Assembly (NCBI GenBank): GCA_030704615.1
Contig: CM060733.1
Coordinates: 54,312,001 to 54,376,000 of the forward strand
DNA length: 64,000 nucleotides
Source: Takakia lepidozioides
Lineage: Eukaryota; Streptophyta; Takakiopsida; Takakiales; Takakiaceae
Direction: 5' to 3'
Below are positions 20,291 to 32,711 of the stretch, one piece after another (positions within the stretch are counted from its first letter, which is position 1; each line of letters begins with the position of its first letter). The position numbers were made by a program, and so were the translations under genes. Below the pieces are notes generated by a model. It was given only the letters and a program-made list of their open reading frames with translations, had not been told where the DNA came from and did not search any database.

Positions 20291-21263
20291 GCATTAATGA
20301 TGGTCTTTTTGTGGGCGAATTTCCCGAAAAAATTTCTAAGTCCCAAGGCGGGTTGCGGCGCGGTGGGCAGACCCAAGCGCGGCAGACCCGAGCAAACCCA
20401 AGGTGGGCAGACCCGGCGCGGCGAACAGACCCAAGCAGACCTGCCGGGTGGTTGCGGGGAAAGGCAGGGTGACCCTACGTCCCTACACTGCCTGGCCCAC
20501 ACGTGACAATTTAAGACCCAATTAATCTAAAATGAGAGCCCTAAATCATCTGATATACGACATGATCCGCTTGATGATTATGCACATAATGATATTGTAA
20601 CATGAGTTATTGATAAGAGATACCCATGTCCAATTATTACATATATATACTCTTCAAATTGTTAAGGATATAGTTACATCTTGATAATGTAAAACATACA
20701 TGGATGATTTTCATTTTTTGAGGAGATTTCCACCATATATCAAGGAATTGTAAAAGCTGCCAATGGTGCACACAACCAATTTTTTGTTGCATTTGAATGA
20801 TCATAATAATCATATCAATGATCAATAATCATATTTCCTTGAACTGCATTTATTAATCGTTAGTGGTAATTAGTATGGTCACATATGATGTATAAGCTTG
20901 ATAGTTGAGAAATATCTATTTATAAAAGAAGACGAACTATTGTACTATGTAGTGTGGTAAAAATAAATCGTCAATGTTGGAAAAAAAAAAAAATGTCTAT
21001 CTCCATGTATTATCTAATTGGCTACCAGCTACAGTCAGCAGCTTGGTTACTTACCGCTGTGGAGATTCAATAAGACTCGTCAAAAATAAAAAATTAACCC
21101 ATAGAGTTTCACTTCTAGTTGCACACGTCACGTCCATCACATCACATCGCGTCGCGAATTGGAGCTGACATTGACGCGACCTAAGTCACGTCTATTGGAT
21201 TTTGTGGTCGATCGTTAAGCAGGCAATAAGCAACTCTTTTATGCACTTGACTGCTGGCCGATT
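20291..21263. other. Intergenic; imperfect GC-rich repeat at 20340-20450
   Basis: The phrase 'gcgg(g)cagacccaagc/ggcgcgg' repeats about four times with a short period at 20355-20450. The rest is AT-rich with no gene seen. Confidence 0.45.
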
Positions 21264-21662
21264 CTAACTTTCAGCTGAGGCCTTTTGCCGACCTCCTTGA
21301 ATGCCTACATTTTTAGGCATATTCTGTCTTAAAGCTGTTGAGAAAATATGCGTCGCTTCGTTTCTGTCACTTGTCTTTTTCACGTCATGTTCAGGCAGCG
21401 CCGTCTTTAAGACGTCGTAGTGATCAATTACTAGGGTGACATCCTTGAATTCAACTCTTAATGTCGGTATCTTATGCATCAGGATCTTGCAAACATTTGT
21501 TGCTTCATCGAGCTGTGCCATGCTTGCATAATGAACAACATAGTTTCTCACAATAATGATTCCCTTCGAAAAGGCTTCGTACTCATCTACTTTCATAGAT
21601 GGCTTGAACACCTTACGACTTACCTTCACTGATTTTGTAGAAGAAACGGCAAACAATTGCAT
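21264..21662 (-). CDS. Hypothetical ORF, 132 codons
   Basis: A minus-strand frame from ATG 21662 to the stop at 21264, with a stop in frame just before the ATG. It is Lys-rich and contains AFSKGIIIVRNYVV and TLRVEFKDVTLVIDHYDV. I do not recognise a family. It has no signal peptide or membrane segment and no neighbouring exons. It may be a fragment of a larger dead gene or chance. Confidence 0.25.
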   Translation of the reverse strand: MQLFAVSSTKSVKVSRKVFKPSMKVDEYEAFSKGIIIVRNYVVHYASMAQLDEATNVCKILMHKIPTLRVEFKDVTLVIDHYDVLKTALPEHDVKKTSDRNEATHIFSTALRQNMPKNVGIQGGRQKASAES

Positions 21663-24600
21663 CCCTCAGTCATCTCTAGTATTACTCTTGCGGGGATGAC
21701 GCCCTTTCCTGCAAGACCACTTCATGATTTTGCTCGCTCCATGCTGGATCTCTGAAGACGCCCAAAACTTTTGTGACAGACAACATGCGTGAATGTTTTC
21801 CCTCCAGACTTTGGATCTGCGTGTTCAAGTTCGAACAAATTTCTGTCAGTCATCTGTCGTATCCAAGTGTCCGTTGTGACTCTATGAAGGGATGTTTTAT
21901 GGTGTTACTTACTACAAATTGAAAGTTTCATGTGCATAAGTCTATCAAATTCTTGTGATACAACAATGGGTGCATAGAGGTTTAATGACCGACATGATAG
22001 ACAATGAAGTGACCATTTTTTTGATATCTTCAAGTGCGTTTTTTTAGGTTACAATATTAATGTGATAATGACAATGCCTTATCTAATTGAAATTGGTGGG
22101 ATTGTTTATATCCATTACTTGGTGATGATAGTACCACCATATATTTAAGCATTTGCAAGATGCAGTTTCAAGAAAATCCGCCCAATATTTGTTCATTTCA
22201 TTGATATTGCACTCTGTGATGAAAATGCTTCAAAGTTGGAATCAAGATAGATTGAGGACCATAGAGAACACAAACGACAATAAGATACTATCAAGCTTTA
22301 CAAAGAAGAATTAGCAACAATAATTTATGTTATACCTCAAAGTAGTCACATTTAAGAATTACAAAGAGCTATACTTGTAACTTTTACCTATGAAGTAATG
22401 ACATATATTTTTTATTTTTCTTTATTATAGATTTTAAAAATTATCTGGTTGTGATTATATTTACGTGACCATTCTCTAAAATATTAGTCTTCTTGTTCAA
22501 TTAATTCTATGTTTGAATTCTTTTAGTTTTCAATATATATCTTCGGAAATATTTTTATCTGCTTCAGAGTTGCATACGTTAATGATGTATGGTTACATCA
22601 CGTAAGAAAATGACGTTGACATTAGACTCAACATCAAATTTGGTGATAAATATTAATATCTGGTGAAACCCCTCGTGCTTACAAAGCTTTTTGTCTTACA
22701 TTAGTCATTTCTTCTTCGACTTAACCTAGCTTGGATGTTTGTGTATAAATTGCCAATCAAGCATATCAGAAAGTTTTGTAAAATGTTTTCTTCATTGAGA
22801 CTCATTCGCAGGTGGTACATGAAGCTAACGCGACTTTGACTAACTCCTCTAATGTTTTCATTGCTCGCCTAAAGGAGATCAATCTACATGTGGATGTATC
22901 TTATTGCATCGACAATGTGGAGGATTCTTCTTGGCTTTTTGATTAGCTTGAGGTTGTGTACATCGAAGCCATCACATCTTGGTTTGTTGGGACATTTTAT
23001 TTTCGAGTACGGCTGTGAATGAAGTAGCTTTGCGTGAAAAGAACAGGGCTCAAGATTAGCCTTCGATTGCTGAGCTTATACAGTAAGAGGTCCACAACAA
23101 CTTCCCTCCAAGGGAAAAGAAGTCTCATCTTTCTTGTACTCGCTTTCTCATACTCGCCCCAAACAACAATGACAATCGCATTCCGCCTCTCCTAAAGATA
23201 AGACTCAACAACAAAGTGGTCGCTCACTTGCTCGTTGAACTATTGGTACCAAATCAGCCGACTCAAGGTCCAAAGCAAGTCTTGCTATATCCAAGTCCAA
23301 GCACCAGCAACAGGTAAATGATCAACAACGGATTGGGACTGCTCACACTCGCTTACTCTCGTTCCGCTAATCGCATTCGTCTTCTCCGAGCTTATTAGGC
23401 CAGCGCTCTCGAACTTCTCGTGGTTTTGACAAACAAAAGTCCAAGCAAGTTTACTAGAAAAAACAAGTTACTTGGGCAGATCCAAGCTGCCAAAGAGAAC
23501 GCGCAAAAGATTGACGTAGTTTGCGTTACATCCGTTTTTATCATCACTAATGTTCTTTGCACCATGGCCTGATTATCAAGACCTCTACCTCATTTATTGG
23601 CATTTTTTCATCTGTTCATCTTCCTCTGGGAGAGTTTTGTTGGTGTCTTTGTAGACAATTCCTCTGCTCGCCCCAACTTATTAGGGGCTCTCAAAACAGA
23701 TTAACTCAAGTGATGGCTATGGTGTACTCTTAAGTGTGATGCATGCTTTGCAATTTTCAAGTTGTATTGGGTGACAAATTTCCTGATGTGAATAAGGGAC
23801 TTTGCTGAATTAATGTAGGCTGGAATCCTAATAGAGAAATGTTACATTCCAATAGTGCATTTGAAAGGCACCCACTGAAATGATAGATAACCATCTCAAT
23901 ATAATGTATATCCTGGAAAGCTTCAACCATGGTGAGTTTTTACTCTTCCATTGAGGGGTTTTGCCAAACACGCTACTTGTGTCTCAGCCTATAGTGTAAA
24001 ATGTTACTTCAGCAAAAAATAACATAGAAAAAAATCATATCGACTAAAAATAACATAAAAACAATGTCACGTCGACTAAAATAAAACTCACCGCGATCAT
24101 ATTTATAACAAGATGAAAAGGATGTAACTGTCGAAATTCAACTGTCGCAATTAATTTGTTTTTTCAAAAAATATGTAGAATTGCCAAAATTTATCGGTCA
24201 CAATTAATTATAATTAAAGTTAATCCATGGCCTCTGTCCCCTGTTATATATATATATATATAATTGAAAAAAAAAACTGCAACTGTTAACGTTCCTTCTG
24301 CTATCAAAGGGTCTGATTAGTGATCGGTCGAATCTAATTGGACATGCGGTATGGGAGATGTCGAATTTCAAGTACTTTTGGTCGCTGGAAATTCGTGAAA
24401 ATAGCAAAGTGGGCTTTCATGGGACAATGATTGGAGCCTCGATAAGAGATATATCTATTACTTACAGACTGGTCTGATACTTCATTCCAGTATATATACC
24501 AGTATTGATACCAGTTTCTTATCGGTATAAGCCAACTTTCAGTCAATGGTATTTGAAATGTCACAATAAAAGACCTCAATCGATATGACCTTTATACTCT

Positions 24601-24690
24601 ATACATATGGATGGATATGGCAATATTCGGATGCAGCAGGGTGTATCGTGCGTCACAAACCAACGCTTGGAGACGAGCAGAGTCTAGTGG
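21663..24690. other. Intergenic; degraded, no supported gene
   Basis: Broken short frames at 22800-23600 are richer in coding-like triplets (EANATLTNSSNVFIARLKEI) and may be an old retroelement gag, but no knuckle, RT or LTR was found. A stretch at about 24475-24520 (tacttcattccag..tataccagtattgataccag) is matched on the other strand at 45620-45660. Confidence 0.4.
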
Positions 24691-24699
24691 CCAAGGAGC

Positions 24700-25314
24700 A
24701 TGGCGGTAAGGGGAGTGTGGCAGCTCAAGAAACTTGTGCTCTGTTTCTGTGACCACTCTGGGAGTAGCATCGGCGCCAGGTTTGTCTCGACTTCTCTTCT
24801 TCTCTCTGTATCTGGGCTCTGCCTGTGTGCCTCAAGCCTACAGACGCAGGGTTATCTCGCGCAAATGAAGCTTTTGGGGGCTGGAAGTTTAGGGTTTCCA
24901 TGCTTTGGCATTTTGCAGGGAGTTTGTGGAGAAGTTATTGCCGAGGTTGCGGAGTCAAAACCCACAATTGGAGGTGGCCACTGAGCTATTGCGCGGTCAC
25001 CATCCTTATTTGAAAGGTTACTTTGGTGAGTCTTCAAGGCTTCCTAAGAGAAAGAGGGGTAACTTTGCAGTTTTTCTATTTTTCTACTCCGCTGCTTTGG
25101 AACAGAGCTGTGAGTGTGTTCTGTTTCGGGTGGGGTCGCAGTGAACAGAAATGAGAGAGTTGTGGATGTCAAAAACAAGAATCCCGAAGAGATATTGCTG
25201 CAGGCAATGCGGTTGCGCAACTCCACGGGGCGTAAGGTCGTGAAGCTCAAAACTCGCCATGTTACCCAGCGCCCTAGCATCCAAGGCACTTGGACCGCAG
25301 ACTTGAAGATCTGA
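24700..25314 (+). CDS. Mitochondrial large ribosomal subunit protein mL43
   Basis: Three exons, 24700-24779, 24919-25025 and 25142-25314 (80+107+173 nt), give 119 aa. Introns are 139 and 116 bp with GT-AG ends (GTTTGT..TTGCAG; GTGAGT..TCGCAG) and codons join cleanly. Exon 1 reads MAVRGVWQLKKLVLCFCDHS, exon 2 contains NPQLEVATELLRGHHPYLKG, exon 3 contains VNRNERVVDVKNKNPEEILL and RHVTQRPSIQGTW. This is the L51/S25/CI-B8 fold family; plant mL43 proteins are about 119 aa and start MALRGVWQLKKL. The protein is a structural part of the mitoribosome. Other start codons do not give this N-terminus. The F-box gene downstream faces it. The gene looks intact and functional. Confidence 0.95.
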
Positions 25315-25892
25315 AATATCAGGTCCTGCTCTTACTAAGAAGGATCTACAGACAATCTTGGAGTGGGCTTAGATTGTGTCAAACAGTGGAGGTGCATGGA
25401 CGCTAGGCTTTCCGATGCCTCTATGAAATTTTTATTTGTGAATACAAGTCATCATGAGGGGGTTCCTATGCTCATTTTCTTGCCTAAAACTGGGAGTTCA
25501 CAGGGTTGCCACCCTGTCCACATCTTACCAACGTTGAACTTTGGAGACAGTGTGCGCTGTTAGATGTCACACAAGCTGCTGAGAGATGCGGATTCCAACT
25601 ACGGGCCCATCCACTCCTGCCCTCATAATCTGGATCTTGACTTGCAAACCTGTCCGAAAGGAAAGACCAGGTTGACTGGTCCTGTCAAAACCCTAAATAT
25701 GGGAAAAGATCCTTACAAATGTGATTCATGAAAAGCCATGACCGCACAGCAATGCAAGGCATCTGTCTGATGTAGGAAACATCGCAGCAGCCACACAGAC
25801 TGGGAGACTTCTCTCCTTCACTCTGTGCATAAGCTAAGAAAGAAGAATCTGTTTTAAAGAGAGTTTTCTAGCACAATGGCTGTTTGAGTGAT
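25315..25892. other. Convergent 3' space between mL43 and the F-box gene
   Basis: Holds the 3' UTRs of both genes. An ORF at 25363-25563 (+) has no recognised feature. A possible extra 3' exon of the F-box gene on the minus strand (acceptor TTCTTAG at about 25850) was seen but does not extend family similarity. Confidence 0.4.
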
Positions 25893-27892
25893 TTAGAAGG
25901 AGGGTACATATTTACCCTGATTTGCCTGTAGATTGGTGCTGGCTGCAACAGCGAAGTGTGATGCTTTGCCTGCTGGTTGCCCATTTTCAGATGGTGCAAC
26001 CCAGGATTTCAGATCCAGTAGATCTGCTAGGCATAACAACTTATTAGAAATCTGAGGAGATGCCCAGCTAATTGTGCAAGCCTTCAGCAGCAAGATAAAC
26101 TGTATCTGTAGCGTTATATATACATGCATGACTGGATGCGATAGACCGTGGGTATCACTGTTTTTGGTCATTATCCAAGGAAGGTCCCAGGGAAAGCAAT
26201 TCTGGTTAAGTTTATAGGGAAGCTGTAATTCCTTAGAATGCAAGAATATTTCCTAGACTGGCTGTTGGAATGATCAGATTAGTATCAAATATTAAGACTA
26301 CTGGACTCTAATTGTGAGTGGTAACCTTACCGCGAGTTCCTTTGCTGATAAAATGGCCCGTGTCAAACACTCCTGCAGCTGCTTGAGTGCAGTGGCCTGA
26401 AATAGTGTGCTCACCTGCTTCTTCAAACTCCCAATGGGATGACTTGTACTCGTTGTGTTGGAAAAGCTTCCAGTGGCGAACATCAAGTATTTGCATTGTC
26501 CCTACTCCAAGAAATGGAAATTGATGCTATCAGAATGTCTTCTCACCCAACCCTCACACCGAACAATGCATGCTGCTAAAAAAACAGGAGAATACATGTG
26601 GAGAACGATTTTCCTGACAGCTGATTAAGGAAAACCTTACCTTCACAAGTTGTGAGGTTGCAAACAGGGCAGCGTACTAAATGCAGATCTGGAAAAAGAT
26701 CACAAGAACAATTTGTCAGGTTACCAAATGACTTGAGAACACCTTTATCCACACAGAAGAACTGGAGCATATAGTAACAGCTTGAGGCAGGATCACAAAT
26801 TGTGTGAGGTTTGGAACTTGAAGACACATCAACGTTGATCCTTCTCACTTACCTGCGATCCAGACGCCACGCTTGACATCGGAAACAACGTAAAGCTTCA
26901 CTGGGCCAGAACGCTTGTGCCCTGCACTCTTGTCTGACGAAACTGTGAAGTCCCAGAGCCTATCAGTCACAACTGCTTCTCCAGATTCAAGACAGAATAC
27001 CCCTATTCTCATCCAGTCTGCAGATGACGAAAAGCAAGCTTCAGTATTGCAAAAGCTCACAACAAGCAAAATAAAACAGAGGTAGAACCTGTTAAAACAG
27101 TTGCAGACACAGTGACGTAGCCTCTCATGTTTCCTCTGTGATGACCTATTTGATTGCTTCTCATGGATTTCCTCTTGGTAAATGGAATTCTCTCTGAGGT
27201 TGAGTCCACAAGGTTATTGTGAGAGTGTGTTATAAGTCAGCTGATCAGTTGTTCCATTGAATTGACAGCATCTGCAAATCAAGTTTTTCACTTGCACTTT
27301 CTCGCCTGACTTGTTCAATGCAGAGAATTCCCTTACATCAGTCGCGAGCTTAACATTTCCTCTCGAATCATCATAGAGATAGAAGTTATTCTATTATATA
27401 GTATGCTTTTTGGTTGAAAGCTCACCAATATGCTTCTCAGGTTGGTGACAGCTGTATGAGTGGCTGCCATCTGAAAACCACATAGGATCCAAGATAGTAT
27501 AAAATCCTTCTAAGAAATGCGTACAAGAAAGTGCCGCGAGATGACATTTGATCGTTTAACGCTCTACTCAATTATTGCATTAGGCTCCATAATTGATAGC
27601 GAAGACATTCCCAACCAGATCTTAGGATGCAACTTCTTGCAAAATTGTATGCAATTCCATACCATGTGCTGCGGCGTATAGACCTCTCCAGCTCAGTTCA
27701 GACTCCACGTTAACAGCGGGAATGCTAAGCTCGCGCAAGCACAGTATTTTCCAGACACTTTCTTCCGTAGCCATGGTAAAGAATCGACGATTAGCTAATG
27801 CTAGCCGCAACAAAGATTGTCCGTCCAGAAAAATCATGATGGCTGTCCAAACATCCTGATTGTACCTGATCCTCCATGAATCATTGAATTGA
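25893..27892 (-). CDS. F-box protein, RMF/At3g61730-like
   Basis: Minus-strand exons with GT-AG borders: about 27892-27663, 27470-27426, 27017-26853, 26688-26641, 26501-26331 and 26023-25893. The first holds an F-box (NQDVWTAIMIFLDGQSLLRL, then ALANRRF, ESVWKILCLREL), which binds SKP1 in SCF ubiquitin ligases. Later exons read DGSHSYSCHQPEKHI, DWMRIGVFCLESGEAV, YVVSDVKRGVWIA, DLHLVRCPVCNLTTCEG (two Cys pairs), TMQILDVRHWKLF and DLLDLKSWV...ASTNLQANQG. All joins keep phase. This layout recalls the land-plant F-box protein called RMF in Arabidopsis, as far as I remember it. The start codon is not resolved: a stop lies in frame 5' of the F-box, so an upstream exon is likely. The last exon ends KYVPSF-stop, possibly reading into an intron (GGGTAAAT). 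Confidence 0.8.
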
Positions 27893-28897
27893 GATGGCTA
27901 TATGGAGGCTTCAGACAAACATTGCGTGAGAAGTGACATTTTTCTACGTTTTTATAGAATGTAGAGAGATTGAGTTGACAACTTCATCTAATATTATCGT
28001 TTGAGCTGAGAAATTGGAATGCCAATCGGATTAGTAGGCCTGGATGTTATTGAGCAGGTTTATGCTGCAGTCATTTTGAATATGGCAACGTCTCGATCGA
28101 TACCTCTGCACAAAATATCAGCCTCACTTGCTCGTCTCTATTCACAAACAAATTGAGGCGGTTGTGCTCATGAGAAACGGCTCGGCACTTACAAATCAAC
28201 ACAACTTCGCACGACCAAAGACAATTGAAACTCAGATTCTCGAAGCTGGAATACTAAAACCATAATGCCATTGATAACATTCAAAGAAGACCGACAATAA
28301 CTTGTTATATATGATAAGATTGAAAGAAGACATTAATTTCTTTTCATGAATGAATAGAACTAAATTCCTACATACTTCAACAAACGTGCTCACCATGAGA
28401 GTTGTGGCTCAGAGCACACACGCGATTTACGGCACGTGTGCAAGACTCTTGGGGAAAAGCTGCGAAGCTCTCTGGCACAGCCTGCTTGCCTGTACGCTGC
28501 CATGGCAGCTCCTACTTCCGCAAGCAAGCAAGCTCAATCACACTCGCTGACGGTCTCTCAAATTTCTATAGGCTACGCCAACCAACGTCTCTCTCATATA
28601 TGTGCATCGTCATCTGCAGTCGCCTGTAACCAAGGTTAACTCAGGTTCGGTTAAGCGGCCTTTTCCCAGCCTACATCTTTTTATTGAAATTTTCTCAAAA
28701 TAATTTGAGAAAATCTCAACCGTTCAAATCCATAAAAACAGCCAGTCATAATGATCCGTGAATAGTATTTTTAAGATTTTGAATTTTGATGCAGAAGCGA
28801 AGGTTGAATGAGGGCACCACTCCGGCCTTGCCTCTCTTGCAATTCGAAAGCGGGGCTAGAAATTGCAGTTCAATTTCAATCGCATCCCCTACACGCA
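27893..28897. other. Upstream region of the F-box gene; no other gene seen
   Basis: Probably holds the promoter and first exon of the F-box gene. The plus-strand frames at 28350-28640 have no recognisable feature. Confidence 0.4.
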
Positions 28898-29595
28898 TTA
28901 ACCCTTAAACGCCCAGTAGCCCGTTTTGGGCCTTTGAAATCAGGAAATTTGAAATAACTTCACAGGATCTTAGCCATTTTTTTTGAGTTTTGGATGTGTT
29001 ATGCCCAGCCACCTGGGCTAATCTGAACCGTTGGGCGATTTTCCCTGATCAAGGTTAGGATTCCGGAATTGCTGCGAGAGTGGCGGGGGGTCAACTCCCG
29101 CCATTTTGCTTCTCTCTCCCAAACACTGTGCTCTGGGTCCCGCGCTTTCTGAGTTCCTCGCGCGAGTTGGAGGGTGCTTGCAGGCGGCCGTTTGGATTCC
29201 TTGCAGGTTGCCGTTGCGTTTCCTTGCTCTTGTCTCCTTCTATAACTGAAGCTCCCGCCGTCGCTGCATCAGGAAGCTCTTAGCATTCAAGGCGTTGTTG
29301 GCTCATTGCGGCTGGTATGACACCTCTCTTCTATTGCCTGTCATCAAGCTTTGTTTCTTCATGTATGTTGTAGATGCAAGCTTCTTCTTGCATTGAAGGC
29401 TTTGCTTCATTCCTGTAGGCTTGCAGGCAGAGGAACTTAGGGAGACAAGTTGCAAAGATTCCCTGTTGTCATTGAAGGAGAAAGAAGGCCCGTTACTGGT
29501 AACTATATAGGAGAGGAAACATGGGTTCTGCAGACATGCCTCCAGCAGCTCCTGCGCATTTGCTATAAGAGTCTCTTGTTATTGGCAATTGGGCT

Positions 29596-32009
29596 TTGGG
29601 CGCCTCTCCAAAGCAAGTCGCCCAATTGATTGGGTGTTTGAATGAGGATGATCTTATGTGCTTGAAGAGGCCCAAGCGGGTGAAGTGGCCCGCATTTCCA
29701 AAACCAGCCAATTTTCGGTACCTATTTCGTCGTCAGGCTGCGGAGATTCTCGGGTGGGTTGATCGTAAAGAGGAAGGTGATCCACATGGCTTTTCTCCTG
29801 AGGTAAATGAGTGTTTGAGGCTATATGTGTGGCCTGATTTTGATGGATCCTCATCTGCCACCAACAATGAGACTGAAGGCAGTAGCAAGGTCCAGAGGTA
29901 AGAACGATTATGGGCATGTGAGACTTGATGACATTGCGAGTTCAATTTCTGGTTTTGATTCGGGTCTTGCATATTCTTTGCGTAGTTCTCAAGTTGCTAG
30001 AGATGTTGCAGGTCATAGCCAATCTTGGGAAGATCTAGGGGTGCTGGGATCCACTGTAAAGGTTGCAATGAACCATTTGTACCTGCCTAACATGGCTTCT
30101 TCTTCCAACATCCAAGAATTTGGTTATGTTACTGTCGTGGACAAGTTGTGGGACATTGTGAGTGCGTCTGATACATATGTTGTCTCCTTCTTTGCTGGGC
30201 TTGGGGTGCATACCGTGCCCTCTCATGTTTGCCTTCCTGTGGACCTTGACGAGCCTATGCCAGTTACATTAAGTGCCATGCTTGGTTTGGATGATGTTGT
30301 TGAGAACACGGTAGGGTCTGAATCTGAGACAGAATGTGACTCGGACTCTGACTATGATCCGGTAGAGGAAGAGAGAGGTAATCCAGATGCTGGTCAGGAT
30401 CCAGACTTGTGGGATTACTGTGTGGACACTGGAAATGCGGCCCATGAGCTCTTATGATTTGGCTGAATCTTGGCGTGAATGGCCACCGAAAGATAAATTC
30501 GCAGATGACATGTGGAATTCACAGTGCACAGAGTTGCCTCAGGTAACGTGGAGTGGGGGGGAGACGGGTCATAAGGTGCCTTTGGATGATAGTGCTCTCC
30601 CTGTAGATTTTTTCAATTTGTTCTGGCTGGCACCTGTGATGCGGAAAATCTGCAGAATGACAAACCTATATGCCCAGACCTTATATAGAAGGGGGGCAAA
30701 TGAAGGGGGGAGAGTGGTGGTATCCTGTGAGTGTTGTGGAATTGAAAGCGTGGTTGGGAGTTCATATTCTCATGGGAATCAAGAGATTGCCCAACACAAG
30801 ATGTTACTGGAAAGGTAACAATGAGTTCTTCAAGTGTCCTTCCATTATGCGCATCATGAGTCGCAATAGATGGGAAGCAATTTTGAGGTGTTTGCACCTA
30901 GTGGACAACCGGTTAGTGGAGGTGGATAAATCAGCCCCTACTTATGATAAAATCGCAAAGACCCGTTGGTTGTTAGACCAGCAAAATGACTTGTATGCTC
31001 GCTACTGGCAACCCGATCAAAACCTGTGTGTGGATGAGATGATGGTGAAGTATAAAGGTAAGTACTCTAACCTACTCTAACCTGCAACAGTATATGAGCA
31101 AAAAACCAGTGAAATGGGGTATAAAGTGGTGGTGCTTGGCTGGTGCCAAAAGCCGATATGTTCACAAGATGGAGGTGTACCTTGGCCGTGATGATGCAAT
31201 TGATTTGACACACGGGCAGGGATATTCTGTTGTAACCAGACTGCTGGCTGGTTTTTGAGGGGAAAGGGCACATAGTGACCATGGATAATTTCTTTACTAG
31301 TCCTATTCTTTTCTATGACTTGGCTGTCCAGAATATCTATGCTACTGGTACTGTGAAGACAACTCGGGTGGGATTCCCTTCATGTCTTGATTTTGGAAAG
31401 AGAGGAGAGAGAGGCACTATGCAGTACCGCATGCATAGATCTAACAAATTGGTGGCACTGTCTTGGTTTGACAACAAGCCAGTCACATTGTTGAGCACTG
31501 CTTGCAGCCCTATGGGGGCAGATTGCTTCATTGAGCGGTGGCACAACGGTGCTCGCCGCATGGTCCCCACTTCCCCCATTGTGAAGCACTATCAAGAACA
31601 CATGAGGGGGGTTGATGTGCAGGATCAGTTGAGGGGCTACTACAGTGTGCAAACGCGTGATCACAAGTGGTGGCACCGCTTGTTCTTTCATAGCATTGAC
31701 ACATCGCTGGTGAATTCTTATTTGTTGTATCTGGCTTGGATGAAAGAGAAGGACAGGAAGCCGCGGTCTCATATGCTCTTCAACATTCAAGTGGCCAATG
31801 GGTTGATTGTCGGGTGGGTTGCTCCCATGAGAACTGTCTTGGAAGGGGCTTCTGTTCCAAACCCGGGAGCACTTCACTTCTCCCAAAAAAGTGCTAGGAG
31901 AAGGAAATGTGTCGAGTGTGGTGCCCGACAAAGGTTTTTTTGTGCCTTGTGTGGAGATGTTAGCATCTGTTTGGGGACCTGCTTTGTGAAACGTCACAGC
32001 CTGGTTTGA
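29596..32009 (+). pseudogene. piggyBac transposase (frameshifted)
   Basis: Five overlapping frames (29596-29901, 29825-30457, 30387-30818, 30670-31080, then 31082-31255 and 31275-32009) make one protein. The core shows LKAWLGVHILMGIKRLPN and MSRNRWEAILRCLHL. All three catalytic Asp are kept: LCVDEMMVKYKG, VTMDNFFTSP and GVDVQDQLRGYYS. The C-terminal Cys-rich zinc domain (CVECGARQRFFCALC, then C-x3-C..H) is present and binds the inverted ends in known piggyBacs. Breaks lie near 29890, 30440 and 30700 (G run), at about 31066-31080 (a 10-bp tandem duplication, tctaacctac) and 31251-31255 (one extra T). Upstream, an ATG at 29521 leads into a short frame that stops. As written it is inactive, although the breaks are few and mostly simple. 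Confidence 0.9.
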
Positions 32010-32064
32010 GACAATGTCAGTTGGAATTCATGGCTAGAATTCATGGCAATGTGAGTTCATGGCT

Positions 32065-32205
32065 GCAAAGAGGTGGTAGATTGCTTTAGTGGTTAGTCCC
32101 CTTGCCAAGTGGGGGTGCACACAAGGGGGGGATCCTCCCCCTTGTGTTCATGTGTGAGCTGCCAGTTGGGGCAGCTTAGTGGGTTCAAACCCTACTCACA
32201 CATTA
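32065..32205 (+). repeat. tRNA-like SINE piece inside piggyBac
   Basis: TTTAGTGGTTAGTCCCC resembles an A box. GTGGGTTCAAACCCTACTCAC contains a strong B box (GGTTCAAACCC) within a T-arm-like hairpin. No complete cloverleaf. It lies between transposase stop and 3' end of the element, so it was carried by piggyBac or inserted into it. Confidence 0.45.
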
Positions 32206-32711
32206 TTCCTTGGTGTGAGGAGGGTAGGAGTGGGGTGGTGGGATATCTTGCTTTGCAAAGCGCTTGCTGCAGCAAACACTCCAGGGTACAGGTAGCACTG
32301 GCATTTTCCCAAAGAACACTGAATCCTCAATTTTGACCCACTCTGCTTTGAACAAATGTCCAAATTGCATTTTGTTTTCTGCAATGGATGTGAGATCCCA
32401 CCAGGATGAATGGGTAGCAGAAGCAACTCATTTGGAAATCATCCCGTCACCCATTTCTGCAAATTACTCATTCTAATTTACAATTTTGGTATGTGGGTCC
32501 CAAAAAAGGCCCCAGTCTCAACGGTGGCATTTTCTGGATTTTCATCTGATTTCCCTCAAAATTGGCATGTACCTGCAGCAGGTAGGTACGCTTCTGGTGT
32601 GCAGTCAAAATTTTCAAATTCCAATTTTTTCGAAAATTACACCTGTTTTTAGCACCAGGGGTCAGGTTTTTGGAAAAAGTCAAAAATAAGTACTGGGCGT
32701 TTAAGGGTTAA

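Larger units (their letters stand above)
28902..32707 (+). mobile_element. Complete piggyBac element (3806 bp)
   Basis: Flanked by TTAA at 28898-28901 and 32708-32711. Ends are perfect 17-bp inverted repeats: CCCTTAAACGCCCAGTA and TACTGGGCGTTTAAGGG. It encodes a piggyBac transposase on the plus strand (29596-32009). Before the gene lie about 0.7 kb of leader; after it, about 0.7 kb including a SINE-like piece at 32065-32205. piggyBac excises precisely and duplicates TTAA, so the intact ends show that this copy arrived by transposition. piggyBac is common in animals and fungi and uncommon in seed plants. Confidence 0.95.

Noticed and set aside
31055-31095. A 37-base intron (GTAAGT..CAG) in the piggyBac transposase
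   Set aside because: It is too short for a plant intron and is explained by a 10-bp tandem duplication.
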